Shown in pieces: positions 20,656 to 31,300 of a stretch of DNA of 64,000 bases. Position numbers and translations under genes: made by a program. Numbering within the stretch: position 1 is the stretch's first letter; each line of letters begins with the position of its first letter. Source of the stretch: Hysterium pulicare CBS 123377 (taxonomy: Eukaryota; Ascomycota; Dothideomycetes; Hysteriales; Hysteriaceae); NCBI GenBank assembly GCA_000467715.1, contig AJFK01000016.1, positions 124,001-188,000 of the forward strand, given 5' to 3'. The notes beneath the pieces were generated by a model. The model ran no database searches. It was not told the DNA's origin and saw nothing but the letters and a program-made list of their open reading frames with translations.

Positions 20656-22158
20656 TTGCCCCCATGGGGAAGACCACCAGGGGGAGGGGGAGGACGTGGA
20701 AGGAGATACACAGGATTGGAAAGACAGTTAGAAGATGTGTACAGATTTCAGGAGCTCGATAGTGAAGACGAGAGACTGCAGGGCGTTTTGTTAGATCCTT
20801 TGATGCAGAAGAAACCTCAATTCAATTCGGATGAACTATATTTTAATGATATGGACTTAAGAGCTTGGGAAAGGAGGACAAGGGGTGAGCAAGATGATTT
20901 AGCATATGGTGAGGATTATGGCAATTCTGAAGAAGAGGAGAACTACTATCCTGGAGGTGCTGATTCAATGTCTATACCGCCAATGGATCAGGAGGAACTG
21001 CTTGCTCAAAGAGTGTTCAATAAGATACAAAGAGCAAGAGTAACGGGTAGTCAAAGTGTAAATCTCAGTCCCGAGGAACTGGCAGCCTACGAATACAGCA
21101 TTTTGCGTCAAGGCCAGGCGCCTGCAGCGCGCCAGTCGGCAAAAGCGAAAACGAGTAGTGCAGCCGTTAATAGTGCGAATAGTAGCACGAAGTCGAAGAA
21201 GGGTCAGTCAAGAGCATCGATCTTCGCTCCTAGACCTTCTCCGAAAACGAAGCCGGGCGGCCGAAAACGTGCGCCGTCAAATGTTTCAGATGCGCTTCCT
21301 CCTCTACAAGCACCAGGTTTCGTCGTGCCAGGACCCAATGGGCATTCTATGTATGCACCAATAACGTACAATGCGCGCAATCCTCGAGATGTAGCTGTTC
21401 GCAAAACTTCATCCCCTTCCCGTCCAGGCTCTCGCTCCGCTTCGATGAGTAGCCGTCAAGCAGGAACACCTCCACGTGAACTTCCAGGATCCTTCCCTGG
21501 AAATAACTCACCTCAACGCTTCCGAGAAACAACACCTCCACGAAGACAACGCCCAAGCTCCTCTCGCCATTCTACTCCCGAAGATGCGGACTGGCCACAT
21601 TCAGCTCGCAGCCGCTCATCCTCAATACAACAAACACCTCCGAATCTCGTCCCATTCCCAGTCACACCATACCAACACTATGCCGCTGACCCTTACCAAT
21701 ATCACGTTCCACCTCAATCTGCTCCATCCCTTGGTCAAGCATCACCACCCCAACCCACCCAATCTCAGCCACCGTACCCATCAGGCCGTCGTGTCGTCTC
21801 TAACCCTGCTGACTCGGCATACCTATCCATGCCGCGCCGCGTTCCAATTCCGGTCCAGCGCGCGAGTATGCCAGGTGTGCCCGTCGGCATGCAGGGGAGT
21901 CACTCGGACCCTGCTTTGGGATATCGAAGCAGTGGATTGAGGGATGAGCTTAGTGATGATGATGAGGACGAGAGCGAGGAGAGCGAGGAGGGGCAGCAGG
22001 GTGTGATTGTGGATGTGGTGCCCGAGCCGAACAATGCTGGGTATCGTGTTCAAACTACTAAGCCTAGCGCATCTGGGAACGGAAGCGGGAGTGGTAGTGG
22101 AGCGAGGAGTGGGAGTGGGGGACATCATGAACGGAGGAGGCGGACGAGGAGGAAGTGA
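20656..22158 (+). CDS. conserved acidic, Pro/Ser-rich protein of unknown function; start uncertain
   Basis: Open frame of about 500 residues. The N-terminal part (GRGRRYTGLERQLEDVYRFQ, YFNDMDLRAWERRTRGEQDD, EELLAQRVFNKIQRARVTGS, LSPEELAAYEYSILRQG) looks conserved and partly helical. The rest is Pro/Ser/Arg-rich and disordered, with an acidic DDDEDESEESEEG run and a GSGSGS tail ending RRRRTRRK. No known domain is recognised. The listed start codon at 20656 is TTG, and the frame stays open upstream into the 3' end of PRA1. The first in-frame ATG (20803) would remove the conserved-looking opening. A missed upstream exon, a non-AUG start or a shared transcript with PRA1 are all possible. A nuclear or chromatin role is a guess from composition only. 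Confidence 0.75.
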   Translation: MPPWGRPPGGGGGRGRRYTGLERQLEDVYRFQELDSEDERLQGVLLDPLMQKKPQFNSDELYFNDMDLRAWERRTRGEQDDLAYGEDYGNSEEEENYYPGGADSMSIPPMDQEELLAQRVFNKIQRARVTGSQSVNLSPEELAAYEYSILRQGQAPAARQSAKAKTSSAAVNSANSSTKSKKGQSRASIFAPRPSPKTKPGGRKRAPSNVSDALPPLQAPGFVVPGPNGHSMYAPITYNARNPRDVAVRKTSSPSRPGSRSASMSSRQAGTPPRELPGSFPGNNSPQRFRETTPPRRQRPSSSRHSTPEDADWPHSARSRSSSIQQTPPNLVPFPVTPYQHYAADPYQYHVPPQSAPSLGQASPPQPTQSQPPYPSGRRVVSNPADSAYLSMPRRVPIPVQRASMPGVPVGMQGSHSDPALGYRSSGLRDELSDDDEDESEESEEGQQGVIVDVVPEPNNAGYRVQTTKPSASGNGSGSGSGARSGSGGHHERRRRTRRK

Positions 22159-22644
22159 GCCCTTAAGTCCTTTTTGTTGACTTCATTTCGGCATTGTTTT
22201 ATGTTTGATTATCTTTTTCTAATTACTTCTGGTCATGTGTTCTTTTGGTCATTCCACTGCTTTTTAAAATCCGGAGGGGAAGGGGCTTCTAGCAACGGCG
22301 TATCTTTGATTTCAAGGTGGGGGCAGCTTCTAGACTATGGGATTGTGGGGATCCTAAGGTACACGAGAGCGGTCTCTCTGGGTAACAAATGCATTCCATT
22401 TCTTGCGTAGCAGTCTCCATGTACCTTGCGATGCGCGTAATGTGACTGCAAGGTCTGAGAATAAAGGCAGCCAGAACGACCCATTTCCACGCCCTTTCGA
22501 ATCTGAAATATCTATATGGAATAGATTGGAGTATTAGTTTCTAGGAACTGCGTATCGCTAATGCCCTTAACATTCTATAACATGTGATCCCAAGTCCAAC
22601 CGCACTCGTCCCCGTTGTTCCTCATAGCAATATCTCATAATCCC

Positions 22645-22773
22645 TAGTTAAAGTAAGCCTTTTTCCGCTTTTCTAGTTTACTATTAAAAAATTAATTTAT
22701 ATTATTTTTTATAATATAACTATTTTCCTATCTACCCTAATATAGGTTTTAGGAAAAGAGATTGTTCTTTCTA
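22645..22773. mobile_element. MITE-like element, copy 2 (about 129 bp)
   Basis: The left end starts TAGTTAAAGTAAGCCTTTTT and runs to TCTAGTTTACTA. Over 39 positions it agrees with the reverse complement of copy 1's right end at about 32. The right end, reverse-complemented, starts TAGAAAGAACAATCTCTTTT then CCTAAAACCTA, an imperfect inverted repeat of the left. The length agrees with copy 1 within 2 bp. The interior is A/T only and non-coding. Confidence 0.72.
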
Positions 22774-22867
22774 GTATACGTCCATGGGAGCATTTGGAAG
22801 GATAGGACTGTGATGAAATCATATTTTCTATGTTTGTTGTAGGGAGTTGAGTGTATAGTAATTGGGT

Positions 22868-22960
22868 TAGTAAAGCTTCTTTTCTTAAGACTAATATAGT
22901 TTATTATAGAAATAGATATTTAATTTTACTATAATCTTAGTTAGGTAGATAAGTAATAGC
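22868..22960. mobile_element. partial MITE copy 3
   Basis: It begins TAGTAAAGCTTCTTTTCTTA, followed by TATAGTTTATTATAGAAATA. This follows the same order as copy 1 (reverse complement) for about 45 bases with small gaps. The other end is not recognisable, so it is a truncated or strongly mutated copy. The end coordinate is approximate. Confidence 0.45.
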
Positions 22961-23417
22961 TTGTAAATATAATACCATTCTTTCGTCTATATAAAGCTAG
23001 AAATATTCATCGTGCCTCAGTCTCTTCAAGACTTCACTGCGTCCTCCAGTATTCCAGTTGCTAGACGTTCGACTGCCTCCAACTATCGTACCATGCTACT
23101 GGCATGCGTTGATATTGTAGCAGCCGAGAGAGCAGGATTTGATACGAGTATTGCTTGCGACAGCTGTCATTCCAACACGAAGTGGCGCCCGGCAGACATC
23201 GAAGAGGATGTCTAGGCCAAAGTTTCGCCATACTTCCCTCTGGGGAAGGGAGTGGATGATGACTTGGACGCGATGGAGGACGGAAGAACGAAGAGTTCGA
23301 GAGAGACCATGGTGATTTTAACGGGTATCCTAAAGAAAATTTCGGTCGCAGATCCAATCACACTCCAGAAAATTCCAATCAATACCTCTTGCTCTTGTCC
23401 ATTAGACTCCCAATGCC

Positions 23418-23915
23418 TTACATGAAGGCTTGCGCCATCTTGGCAACGCTGGCTAATCCTCCAATTCCGTTGGCAATAGAGCTGATTCCACCCATGCCTC
23501 CCATGCCTCCCATACCTCCCATACCCCCAAAGTCATCTCTCTCTCGTCCATACCCCTCACTTCCATAGTATCCACCACCCATGCCCCTCGACGCATGTCC
23601 TGCTTTCCCCTTCAACATATCCGGTAGCTTAATTCCGAACTGTCTCGCCAATTTATACAGCGCCCCAGTCGAGACTAACGGCATGATTACCATAAAGAAG
23701 ACCTTGTAAGGGTGTCGTCGCCCATAATCATACAGCTGTCGGAGGAAACTCTTCAGCTTGTAGAGAAGGTATTGAATGTAGCCGTCACGAGGTCGTCGCT
23801 TGTAGTGTGAGGAGGAGGAGGAGTGCCCGCGGTGCGAGGAGAAGGATGAGCCGGCCGACGAACGGGCGTAGGAGGGGCGGGAGTGCGAGCGGGAGGAGCC
23901 TGTAAACCAGCCCAT
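23418..23915 (-). CDS. small Ser- and Gly/Met-rich membrane protein, unknown function
   Basis: Single-exon ORF of 165 residues starting MGWFTGSSRSHSRPSYARSS. The N-terminal 45 residues are Ser/Arg/His-rich. A basic amphipathic stretch (YLLYKLKSFLRQLYDYGRRH) precedes a hydrophobic segment (VFFMVIMPLVSTGALYKLA), which is probably one membrane helix. Then come GIKLPDMLKGKAG and a Gly/Tyr tract. Four GGM units (about residues 130-143) are encoded by a short 9-base minisatellite (CCTCCCATG, about 23488-23526), and the end is IGGLASVAKMAQAFM. No family name comes to mind. The last helix (SIANGIGGLASVAKMAQAFM) could also insert in a membrane. The coherent composition and clean ATG make it a likely real gene. 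Confidence 0.75.
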   Translation of the reverse strand: MGWFTGSSRSHSRPSYARSSAGSSFSSHRGHSSSSSHYKRRPRDGYIQYLLYKLKSFLRQLYDYGRRHPYKVFFMVIMPLVSTGALYKLARQFGIKLPDMLKGKAGHASRGMGGGYYGSEGYGRERDDFGGMGGMGGMGGMGGISSIANGIGGLASVAKMAQAFM

Positions 23916-24665
23916 TGTGCGATCAAGTTTCCGGCGAAGAGAATGAGATCAGAGGGTTCGGCAAGCTGTTCGACACCGGAAAGTTCAGCTGAGCTTCGTC
24001 GTTCAGATCAAGCGGTCGAGCTGTCTGGCGGCGGCGGTCGTTTCCGGTGAGAGTTGATGGGCGGTGAGATGCGGTTCGTAGGATGCAACTCGCGACAATT
24101 GAGGCCGCAAAGGTGATGGGATGCAGGATCTGTGGTTGTCGATGCGAACCTGTGGAGAGAAAGCCGAAAGGTTTTGTAGCTTCTGACCGCCCTTTGGTGG
24201 TTGGGGAGACGCTTGCGACCTCTAATGCAAGTCGTGCATTTGGTTGCTCCGTCCCAGCCACCCTGCCAAGAAGAAGGGTTCAGCGTGGGGAAGGGTGATT
24301 GGGTCGCGTCATTTCACACAAGAAGTTTGCTCCTTGGGAACAGATGCTCAAAGTTGGTGACAGGAGACACGGTGGGTTCAATATACCGGTGCAGACTGAT
24401 ATGGGAATCGGACTGGGAATATGGGGCTGGAATCTGAAAGCGTCTTTCACGTGTTTGGAGTGCAAGCCACACGTGGCTGAAACGAGCTTGAACCCAGACG
24501 TCATCGGCATGTCTCGCATTCTGGATTCCCATTCATCATCTGGAGCCTTGAAGCACCTTTTCGACCACTCTCGCTCGACCTAAGAACTCCACGCACATTT
24601 TCTACCTCCAAATTCACGAATCTTGAAACTATCACACTCACTCAACTAAACTCACATCGTCCGCC
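23916..24665. promoter_or_regulatory. divergent intergenic region
   Basis: A 750-base region between the divergent small membrane protein and J-domain protein genes. Overlapping ORFs on both strands show no domain pattern. It should contain both promoters. A CT-rich tract with AACTCACATCGTCCGCC precedes the downstream ATG. Confidence 0.45.
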
Positions 24666-25522
24666 ATGTCTGGTAAGTCGATTGAAGACGCCGTATGCGG
24701 AAGTCACTAGGCTAACTTCCACAGCACCTCCAGTAGACTACTGTACGTTCACCCATTGACAAAATCTCGTGTCCTCACTCACTCATACCTCTAGATGCCG
24801 CGCTAGAAATCGATCCTAAAGCAACCCAACAACAAGTCCGCGATGCCTACAAGAAGTAACTCCCTCCCAGCAACATGCTTACCAAAAACATCCACTAATA
24901 CAACACCTCTCCCAGGGCAGCACTGAAATACCACCCCGACCGTGTCCCGGCCGACTCTCCTGAACGCACAAAGCGCACCAAAAAGTTCCAGCAAATAAAC
25001 GACGCCTACTACACCCTCAGCGACGCAACCCGCCGCCGCGACTACGACACCGCCCGCTCATACCACGGCTTCGCCTCCGCCTCCCCAGATGACGACTTCG
25101 AAGAGGAGATTCCCCGCCCACAAGGTAACACAGGCGGCGGCGGCGGCTTCCCCTGGTCCGCATTCGGTTTCGGCGGGTCCTCCGCAACCGCCGAAGAGAA
25201 AGAGAACTTCAGCAACGAGCAGTTCGGGAGCGTCTTCGAGGACATGTTGCGGGAGGAGGGGATGGCCGAGGGCGAGCGCGCTACGCCGACTGGGAAGTTT
25301 TGGAGTCTTGTGGGTGGGTTGAGTGGAGGCGCTATGGGGTTCATTGTTGCCAATTTCCCCGGTATGGTGGCGGGTGCGGTTGCCGGGAATAGGCTGGGCG
25401 CAGTGAGGGATGCAAGGGGGAAGAGTGTTTATGCTGTTTTTGGGGAGTTGCCGCAGGCGGATAAGGCGAGGTTGTTGAGTGATCTTGCTGCGAAGGTGTT
25501 TGCCCATGCGGTGGGGTCGTAG
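24666..25522 (+). CDS. small J-domain protein with C-terminal glycine-zipper membrane segment
   Basis: Four exons (24666-24672, 24725-24742, 24795-24855, 24916-25522) join in frame to about 230 residues: MSAPPVDYYAALEIDPKATQ... The first two exons are only 7 and 18 nt. The J domain (about 7-70) contains DAYKKAALKYHPDRVPA with the HPD motif, QQINDAYYTLSDATRRRDYD, then a Gly-rich linker and FEDMLREEGMAEGE. The C-terminal part has a Gly-x3-Gly rich hydrophobic run (LVGGLSGGAMGFIVANFPGM then VAGAVAGNRLGAVRD), fitting membrane insertion or tight helix packing. J proteins recruit Hsp70, but the client and compartment are unknown. There is no N-terminal signal peptide. Confidence 0.88.
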
Positions 25523-26045
25523 GGGAGCATTTGAGCTGAAAAGGCATTGGAGAACGATTTCTTGGGTATAGGTTGAGGCGAGGGAATGGGGATAGGCAAT
25601 GAACGGGTTTAATGATATCCAGCTCAGTGTTTTTGGTTTACTTCCTATAGCGTCATATAGTAGGGCTTTAGATAGACAGTATCCTCGTCAATCAACAATT
25701 TGATCAAGGCTTAACAAAATTTTCACAAAAGAACTCATCGAGTCTCCAAAAATTAGTATATCTTCTCTATCCTACAGACCTCACGAGGCTAATGCGCAGA
25801 CAAAAGAGAAAAAAGAGATGATAGAAGCTGCAATATCCCTATGCCAAATCGTGAAGTTGCCAAATGGAACATCAGAAATTCCCAAAAACCCAATCATCTC
25901 CAGATGCTTAGATTATAAGAACATTCCCAACAACAGCAAACCCAGAGCCTAGTCCAGCATATACATTTTTGATCACTTTTCCCATCCATCTGAAATCAGG
26001 CTAAGGGAAAGAACCTTGATAATGGCTCTCTAAAGCTTCGGATGC
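25523..26045. other. intergenic, convergent genes
   Basis: A 523-base gap holding the 3' UTRs of two convergent genes. It is moderately AT-rich, and no gene, repeat or RNA was seen. Confidence 0.5.
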
Positions 26046-28318
26046 CTATCTCCTAAAGCTAGCACTGAGTCCGGCAAAAGCGTCCGGACTATGCCGCCCG
26101 CTCATTAGACCAGCGAAATCCATGCTCTCGTTACTCACATGCCGCATCCCATTATTGTTCGGCACCGGCGTAGCCATGTTCTGAGCCTGAGGATGACCTC
26201 CATTCTGAACGTAACCTTGGCCGGCAGTTTGCATCGAAGCGAAAGGATTCATGCTTCCCGGTGCGGGGCTAGATTGCTGGGTGGAGGTTGTGATCGGCAT
26301 GGTGACACTGCGTTGTTTCAACCCTAGCCCCGAGGGCGCAGGTGGTTCAATAGGAGTCGAAGGGGCCGTTTCAGTCTGAGGTGGCGCAAGATGTGGGTAG
26401 TTGTAGAGAGCTAGAATAGAGTTCTTATTGAAACCTGGCTGGAAGTGCTGAGACTGTTGTACCTGGGGCTGTGCCTGCTGTTGCTGATAAGGATTCGATG
26501 GCTGGAACTGCTGATTGAAGTTCGAGTTGAAGGACTGTTGCTGAGCCGGCTGAGAAGCCTGTTGTTGGTATGTGCTTTGTTGCTGAGGTTGCTGCGATTG
26601 CTGCGGCATGGATGACATCTGAGTCTGCTGTTGAAATGGATTTGGGGTTTGGGTTCCCGAGGGCGAAAACACTTGGTAGCCCTGCGACGGCTGGAAGCCC
26701 TGTGCCGTTGGCACACCTGTACCCTGAGAATGTTGATTGTCGAATGGGTTAGAAGTTGTAAATATCTGTGACCGCGCAGACTTCAGGAAAGGATTGCCGC
26801 CGCCATTGTGAGGCTGCTGAGCTTGATATTGTTGTTGAGGATGTGGTTGCTGAGAATAAAAAGCAGAGTACTGTTGGGGTATCTGAGGCATAGGTGGTGG
26901 TGTAAAAGATTGCTGGAACGGATTTGTTTGCTGAAACTGCTGGTTCTGATCCCCATATCCTCCTGTTCGGTTCGGGAATAAAGCTTGCTGATTTTGCGCC
27001 TGATTTGATAACTGAAGTCCTTGCAATGACTGCTCTAAGCTCTGTTGAGGGAAGGGAGTTGCTTGTGTAGGCGGTAAGAATGGATTGTACGGATTTGAAG
27101 GCGAGGTCATGGACGGGTATGCAGATCCGGGCATCTGTTGTGTTTGCAATGGCGCAACTGTCTGCGGTTGTTGCACGGACGCCACAGCATCCAGTTGATC
27201 GAAAGGGTTATTCGACTTAGTTGTGGCTGTTGCGTTTTCAAAGCTGATACCGTTGGACCTTGGTTTTGCAGGGGGGGTTGGCGTGCCCCCTCGCGCTGTC
27301 GTAGCACTGCCATCCCCGAGTCTGATCAAAGCTTCGACGGCTCTATCCAAATTTCCATTGAGGCCTTTCAGCACTGTTGCATTTCGCTTTTCGTCTGGAA
27401 ATCCCATGTCTCTCAATGTTGCCAATTTTGACTCCAGACCATCACCAGATCCACTGACAGTCGACCCAAATACTCTAGATGCTTTGTTTACTCTTGGCGG
27501 AGATGTATCTCTACTATAATCTGCGAGCCTGGGAGAAAGCGGAGGTGTTACGGTCTTTGCCCCTGGAAAGGTCGAGGAAGCTGCTCTTAGACCGAACCCA
27601 AATCTTTTCCCTGGCTTTGGAGGCAGAGGAGGTGGTCGATCTTCCACGGAGCTGTTGCTTCCAGTATTCTGTCTGGTTCCGGGCCTGGAGTCGTTCATGA
27701 ACGCCTTGTGCTCGTACTTCTGTCGGATAAACCGCTCCATTGCACCGTCCACCTCGTCTATATCTATTGGGATATTCGCTCTCACTTTTCGCGGGTTGTA
27801 TTGCCGATTAGACTCAGCGTTGCCCGTTCGTTTCATGTTCTATTATGTGTGAGAGTATGCCCAAGGAACAGGAATTGCCGTGCTCACCTCCACATGCTCA
27901 TTGTCCCACTTATCCATGCTTAATGACTTGACTTTCGATATGTGTGTCCCTAGCTTGCGGTGCAAAGCAGCGCATCGCATGCATAGGAAGATCCCCAACT
28001 AATCGTCCTAATCAGTATGCTGTATAAAACTCTGCCCGCCGAGATATAATAGGACGTTGAAGTAAGGCAGCTTCAGAAGTAGCTCGATAGGTTCTGCTCG
28101 TTTGAAGAATGCGTTGTTTAAACTTACACTCCAGCTTGCCCATCCTAAATCAGCAATGTTAGTATTTAGGCCAACATGGGACGATTTGAGAGAGAACACC
28201 AACCTGGGTTCCGCGCGCTGCAATCTGCGCACTTCTCGTTGCCAGGAACGGACTTGATCAATTCTTGCAAAGTGCGCTCATTGCGCGCCTGCTGACGCTT
28301 GTTGAGTGCGGAGGCCAT
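26046..28318 (-). CDS. ArfGAP protein with UBA domain and Gln-rich tail (Gts1/ucp3-like)
   Basis: Four exons, 28318-28204, 28144-28128 (17 nt), 27998-27888 and 27839-26046, give about 678 residues. Residues about 14-120 are an ArfGAP domain with the C-x2-C-x16-C-x2-C zinc finger: CADCSARNPGWASWSLGIFL then CMRC, followed by AALHRKLGTHISKVKSLSMD and MKRTGNAESNRQYNP. The conserved Arg of the finger (CMRCAALHR) is present, so GTP hydrolysis on Arf is expected. A UBA domain follows (KLATLRDMGFPDEKRNATVL / KGLNGNLDRAVEALIRLG), then a long Gln/Pro/Asn-rich tail with repeated NPF motifs, which bind EH-domain endocytic proteins. The architecture matches yeast Gts1 and fission yeast ucp3. It likely acts in endosome/Golgi traffic. 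Confidence 0.93.
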
Positions 28319-31300
28319 GGCGGAGTCTGCACCTGCAAGTGCGGGTTGAAGTCGGTCAAATATCGAAGCGGTTCTCAAACACGGGGGTCGCTGGCAATTC
28401 GTGACCGAAGGGTTCAGCTCACGTCACGGAACAAGTTGACGGACGCTGAGGAAGACCCATGGTGAAGAAGAAGAAAGGAGATCTAAACGACACTCCCCGT
28501 TGCAATGCGTTACTTACTAAGGAGTGCAGCGAGTCGTGTGCAATGTTCAGTGGCGCTTTTGGATTCCCCTCATACGGCTGATAACGTGCAGCTGGTCACA
28601 GCATACATGGGAACAAGGGCATTTCACGCGAGCGAACCTTATCCTTTGCCCGGGAACGGACCTCATGCTTCTGGCATATTAATGCCATGCAGCCTCGCGA
28701 CGTCATTGTTAACTTTGGCAGCGAGTCTTCCCGCTTGGGTTTTTTGGTTCAGGGGAAAGGAGTGGCTCTCAGCGGAGCCAACCCCAGAGGACCAAGCCCT
28801 CTTTGCAGTTTATCGACTAGATCCATCCACAATGGGTGTCATGATTTATTGAATATTGCTTTTATGTTTTTCCTGTATATGTTGCTATAGAAGGCTATAC
28901 TCCCGACATCTGTAAGGTCTGCTGAGCGCTGGATACGCCTCGAGGACCGCATTACCATGGTCAAACAGTGTGTGCGGACAGCAAGAAGAGTCATGAGGAG
29001 GTTGATGCGCAACGATGTATCTGATGAATTACGACACCCGCTGTGCGTCCTTTGGAGGATGATGCACCTGGAGCCAATATCGAGAACTTGCTTTACATAT
29101 GACTTTTGAGCATAAAAACATTGTGCTCAACACCCCACATCGTGCCTCTCGGGCTTTACCAATCTATTTTGAGGTAGGGGAAGACACAACAATCGTCTTC
29201 ATCCTCGCTCAAAGGATGGATCATGGTGCTGCCGCGAAAACTATAATCCTCTGCGGGGGACTGACGAGCTCCAGCGTGGTTGAATGAAGGGGAAAGCACA
29301 ACCGGATTCGTCTCATGGTGGCCATCGGCGACAATCCATCGGCTGATTATTCCAGCGCGCAGGTTTCTTTTCGATTCGCGAATCCGTATTCATACTGTGG
29401 TTCATCGATCATGAGAAACGTGTATGGCACGCAGGTGGCTTCAGCAACATTGAAGTCGAAGCTGAAGCCTAAATGTGCCTCAGTTGGTCTCGTACGCCAA
29501 TATGACCGTCCAGCCTATGAAGCAGAGAAATGACGGTTGATTATGCGTTCGTGTTAAAAGTGTGAAGAAGAATTTTTTCCCAGTGTAAAGGATTTTCAAT
29601 AATGTTGGTCTTCGCTAAGGCATTATGTAAGCAGAATTATCCTCCAACTTTGAAATTTCTGCAGCTTCAACTTCGTCTACTCCGTCTTTAACATGATGCA
29701 GAAACAAGAATCCAAACTCGTCCACGAAGAAGATCAATGTTTTATCAACTTCCTGTATGTTTTTCGAACTGTGCCTCTATATAGTAACCCACGATTTGCC
29801 TGCTTCTTGTTCATCCATGATCTCGGAGCATACTTCATCAATCAGTGGGAGAATGAAAAAGGTTTTTAGCAGGACCGTGTCTTCTCCACCCTACTGATTG
29901 CCGTCTTCTTAAATCAGGAGGACTAATATCAAAGACAAACATGTGCACTATGCTTTCGCACTTGCTGCAAGGTCTAACATCCAAGGTACTTTCGAGGTAG
30001 TTGTTCGAAGGATATCTATTCACCACACCACTCCTCACGCAACAACGGTGTCTCGGACTTAAGACTCATGTTGACAACATCTCTTGGCTGATGTATCATA
30101 GGATCATCAAAGTGCTTATTGTCTTGGTCCTGCTCAGCCGCACCTTGTCGTGCTTGTATATTAAGCTCGTTGGCTGATGCAAGGCTTGTGGCTGTGTAGG
30201 AACTGAACTGCCAATGGATCCGAGCTGAACAAATCCCACAGCATCAGATATCAGTAGCTAGCATGTCGAAGCTCCAAAGTCCAAGCAAGTACCAGTTCAA
30301 CTCCACATTCTGTGCTTTGGTCCATGGCGCAGTGACCAAGTATAAGAGAATACGAATTGCAGACAGAACCACCGTTCCGAAAGATCTTAGTGCCGCTACA
30401 AATTTTTAGCGATTCAGGCACTCTATCATCTAAGAATATACTCGATTGCTCTTTTCACACGCTTGGGCGTCAAAGATGGGTCTTAGACGGTGTTGCACGT
30501 ACCGCGTAGTCCAAAACCGGGCAATGAGCAGACCCGGCAACGTACCAAAGGTTCGGCATTCAGGGCAAAGGGCGGACCATGCTTCCTCGGAGCCAAACCC
30601 AAACATGCAAGACATATTCAGCTGTATTTCAGGTGCTTCAAAATTAACGCCCGAGACCGGGTTCCTGTGACAACCTGGCAAAATACACTGGCGGCTGGCC
30701 ATTATCTATGTCTGGATGGATCTATTGGTTTAGAGCTGGGGCATATTCCGGAAGACGTTTGTTTGCCTATACTGCCAATATAGCTAGGCTCCAGATGAAC
30801 TCAGACTGCACAGAGTGCCAGCTGGCTGACTGGAGTAAAAACCTCTAGCTACTAGGCTCCTTTGAAACGAAAGTCAATGACATATCTAAGAATGGTAACT
30901 AGTCACGCTTGCTACAGAACTCAAGACTTGTTATTCACCATAGCCGAGATGGGCTCAATCCTGGCTACTCTAATTACTTTCACAAAGCCAAAAGCGAGGC
31001 TACCGACTACTACGGAGAGAGGTGAACATCTGCTGGCGGTCAATATGGCTAATCGGCAGCATCACTTTTGGCCGACCGGTCAGTCCACGGAGTCCATTAC
31101 GTAGACTCATGGCATGCTGTCAAGATTCACTATGCTCTTTGAAGTTGACCGGAGTGGGCTTGCTGCTATTGCGCGTTAGAGTAGGGTCGTTCCACCAAAT
31201 TGTAGGTATCGTCGACCGCAGGAAAGACGGTCAAGAAGGTATGCGGCATTTTACTAAAGCAGGCGGACGCTGTGTGGCAGACACCGAGAGTCTTTGATGC

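Larger units (their letters stand above)
22159..23417. other. intergenic, convergent genes, MITE cluster
   Basis: A 1.26 kb gap between convergent genes. AT content rises sharply from about 22640 to 22990, where one clear and one partial MITE copy sit roughly 95 bases apart (listed separately). The rest shows no coding pattern. Confidence 0.5.

Noticed and set aside
20391-20762. 123-codon plus-strand ORF overlapping PRA1
   Set aside because: It is a shadow frame of PRA1 and of the following gene; Arg/Ser-rich without family features.
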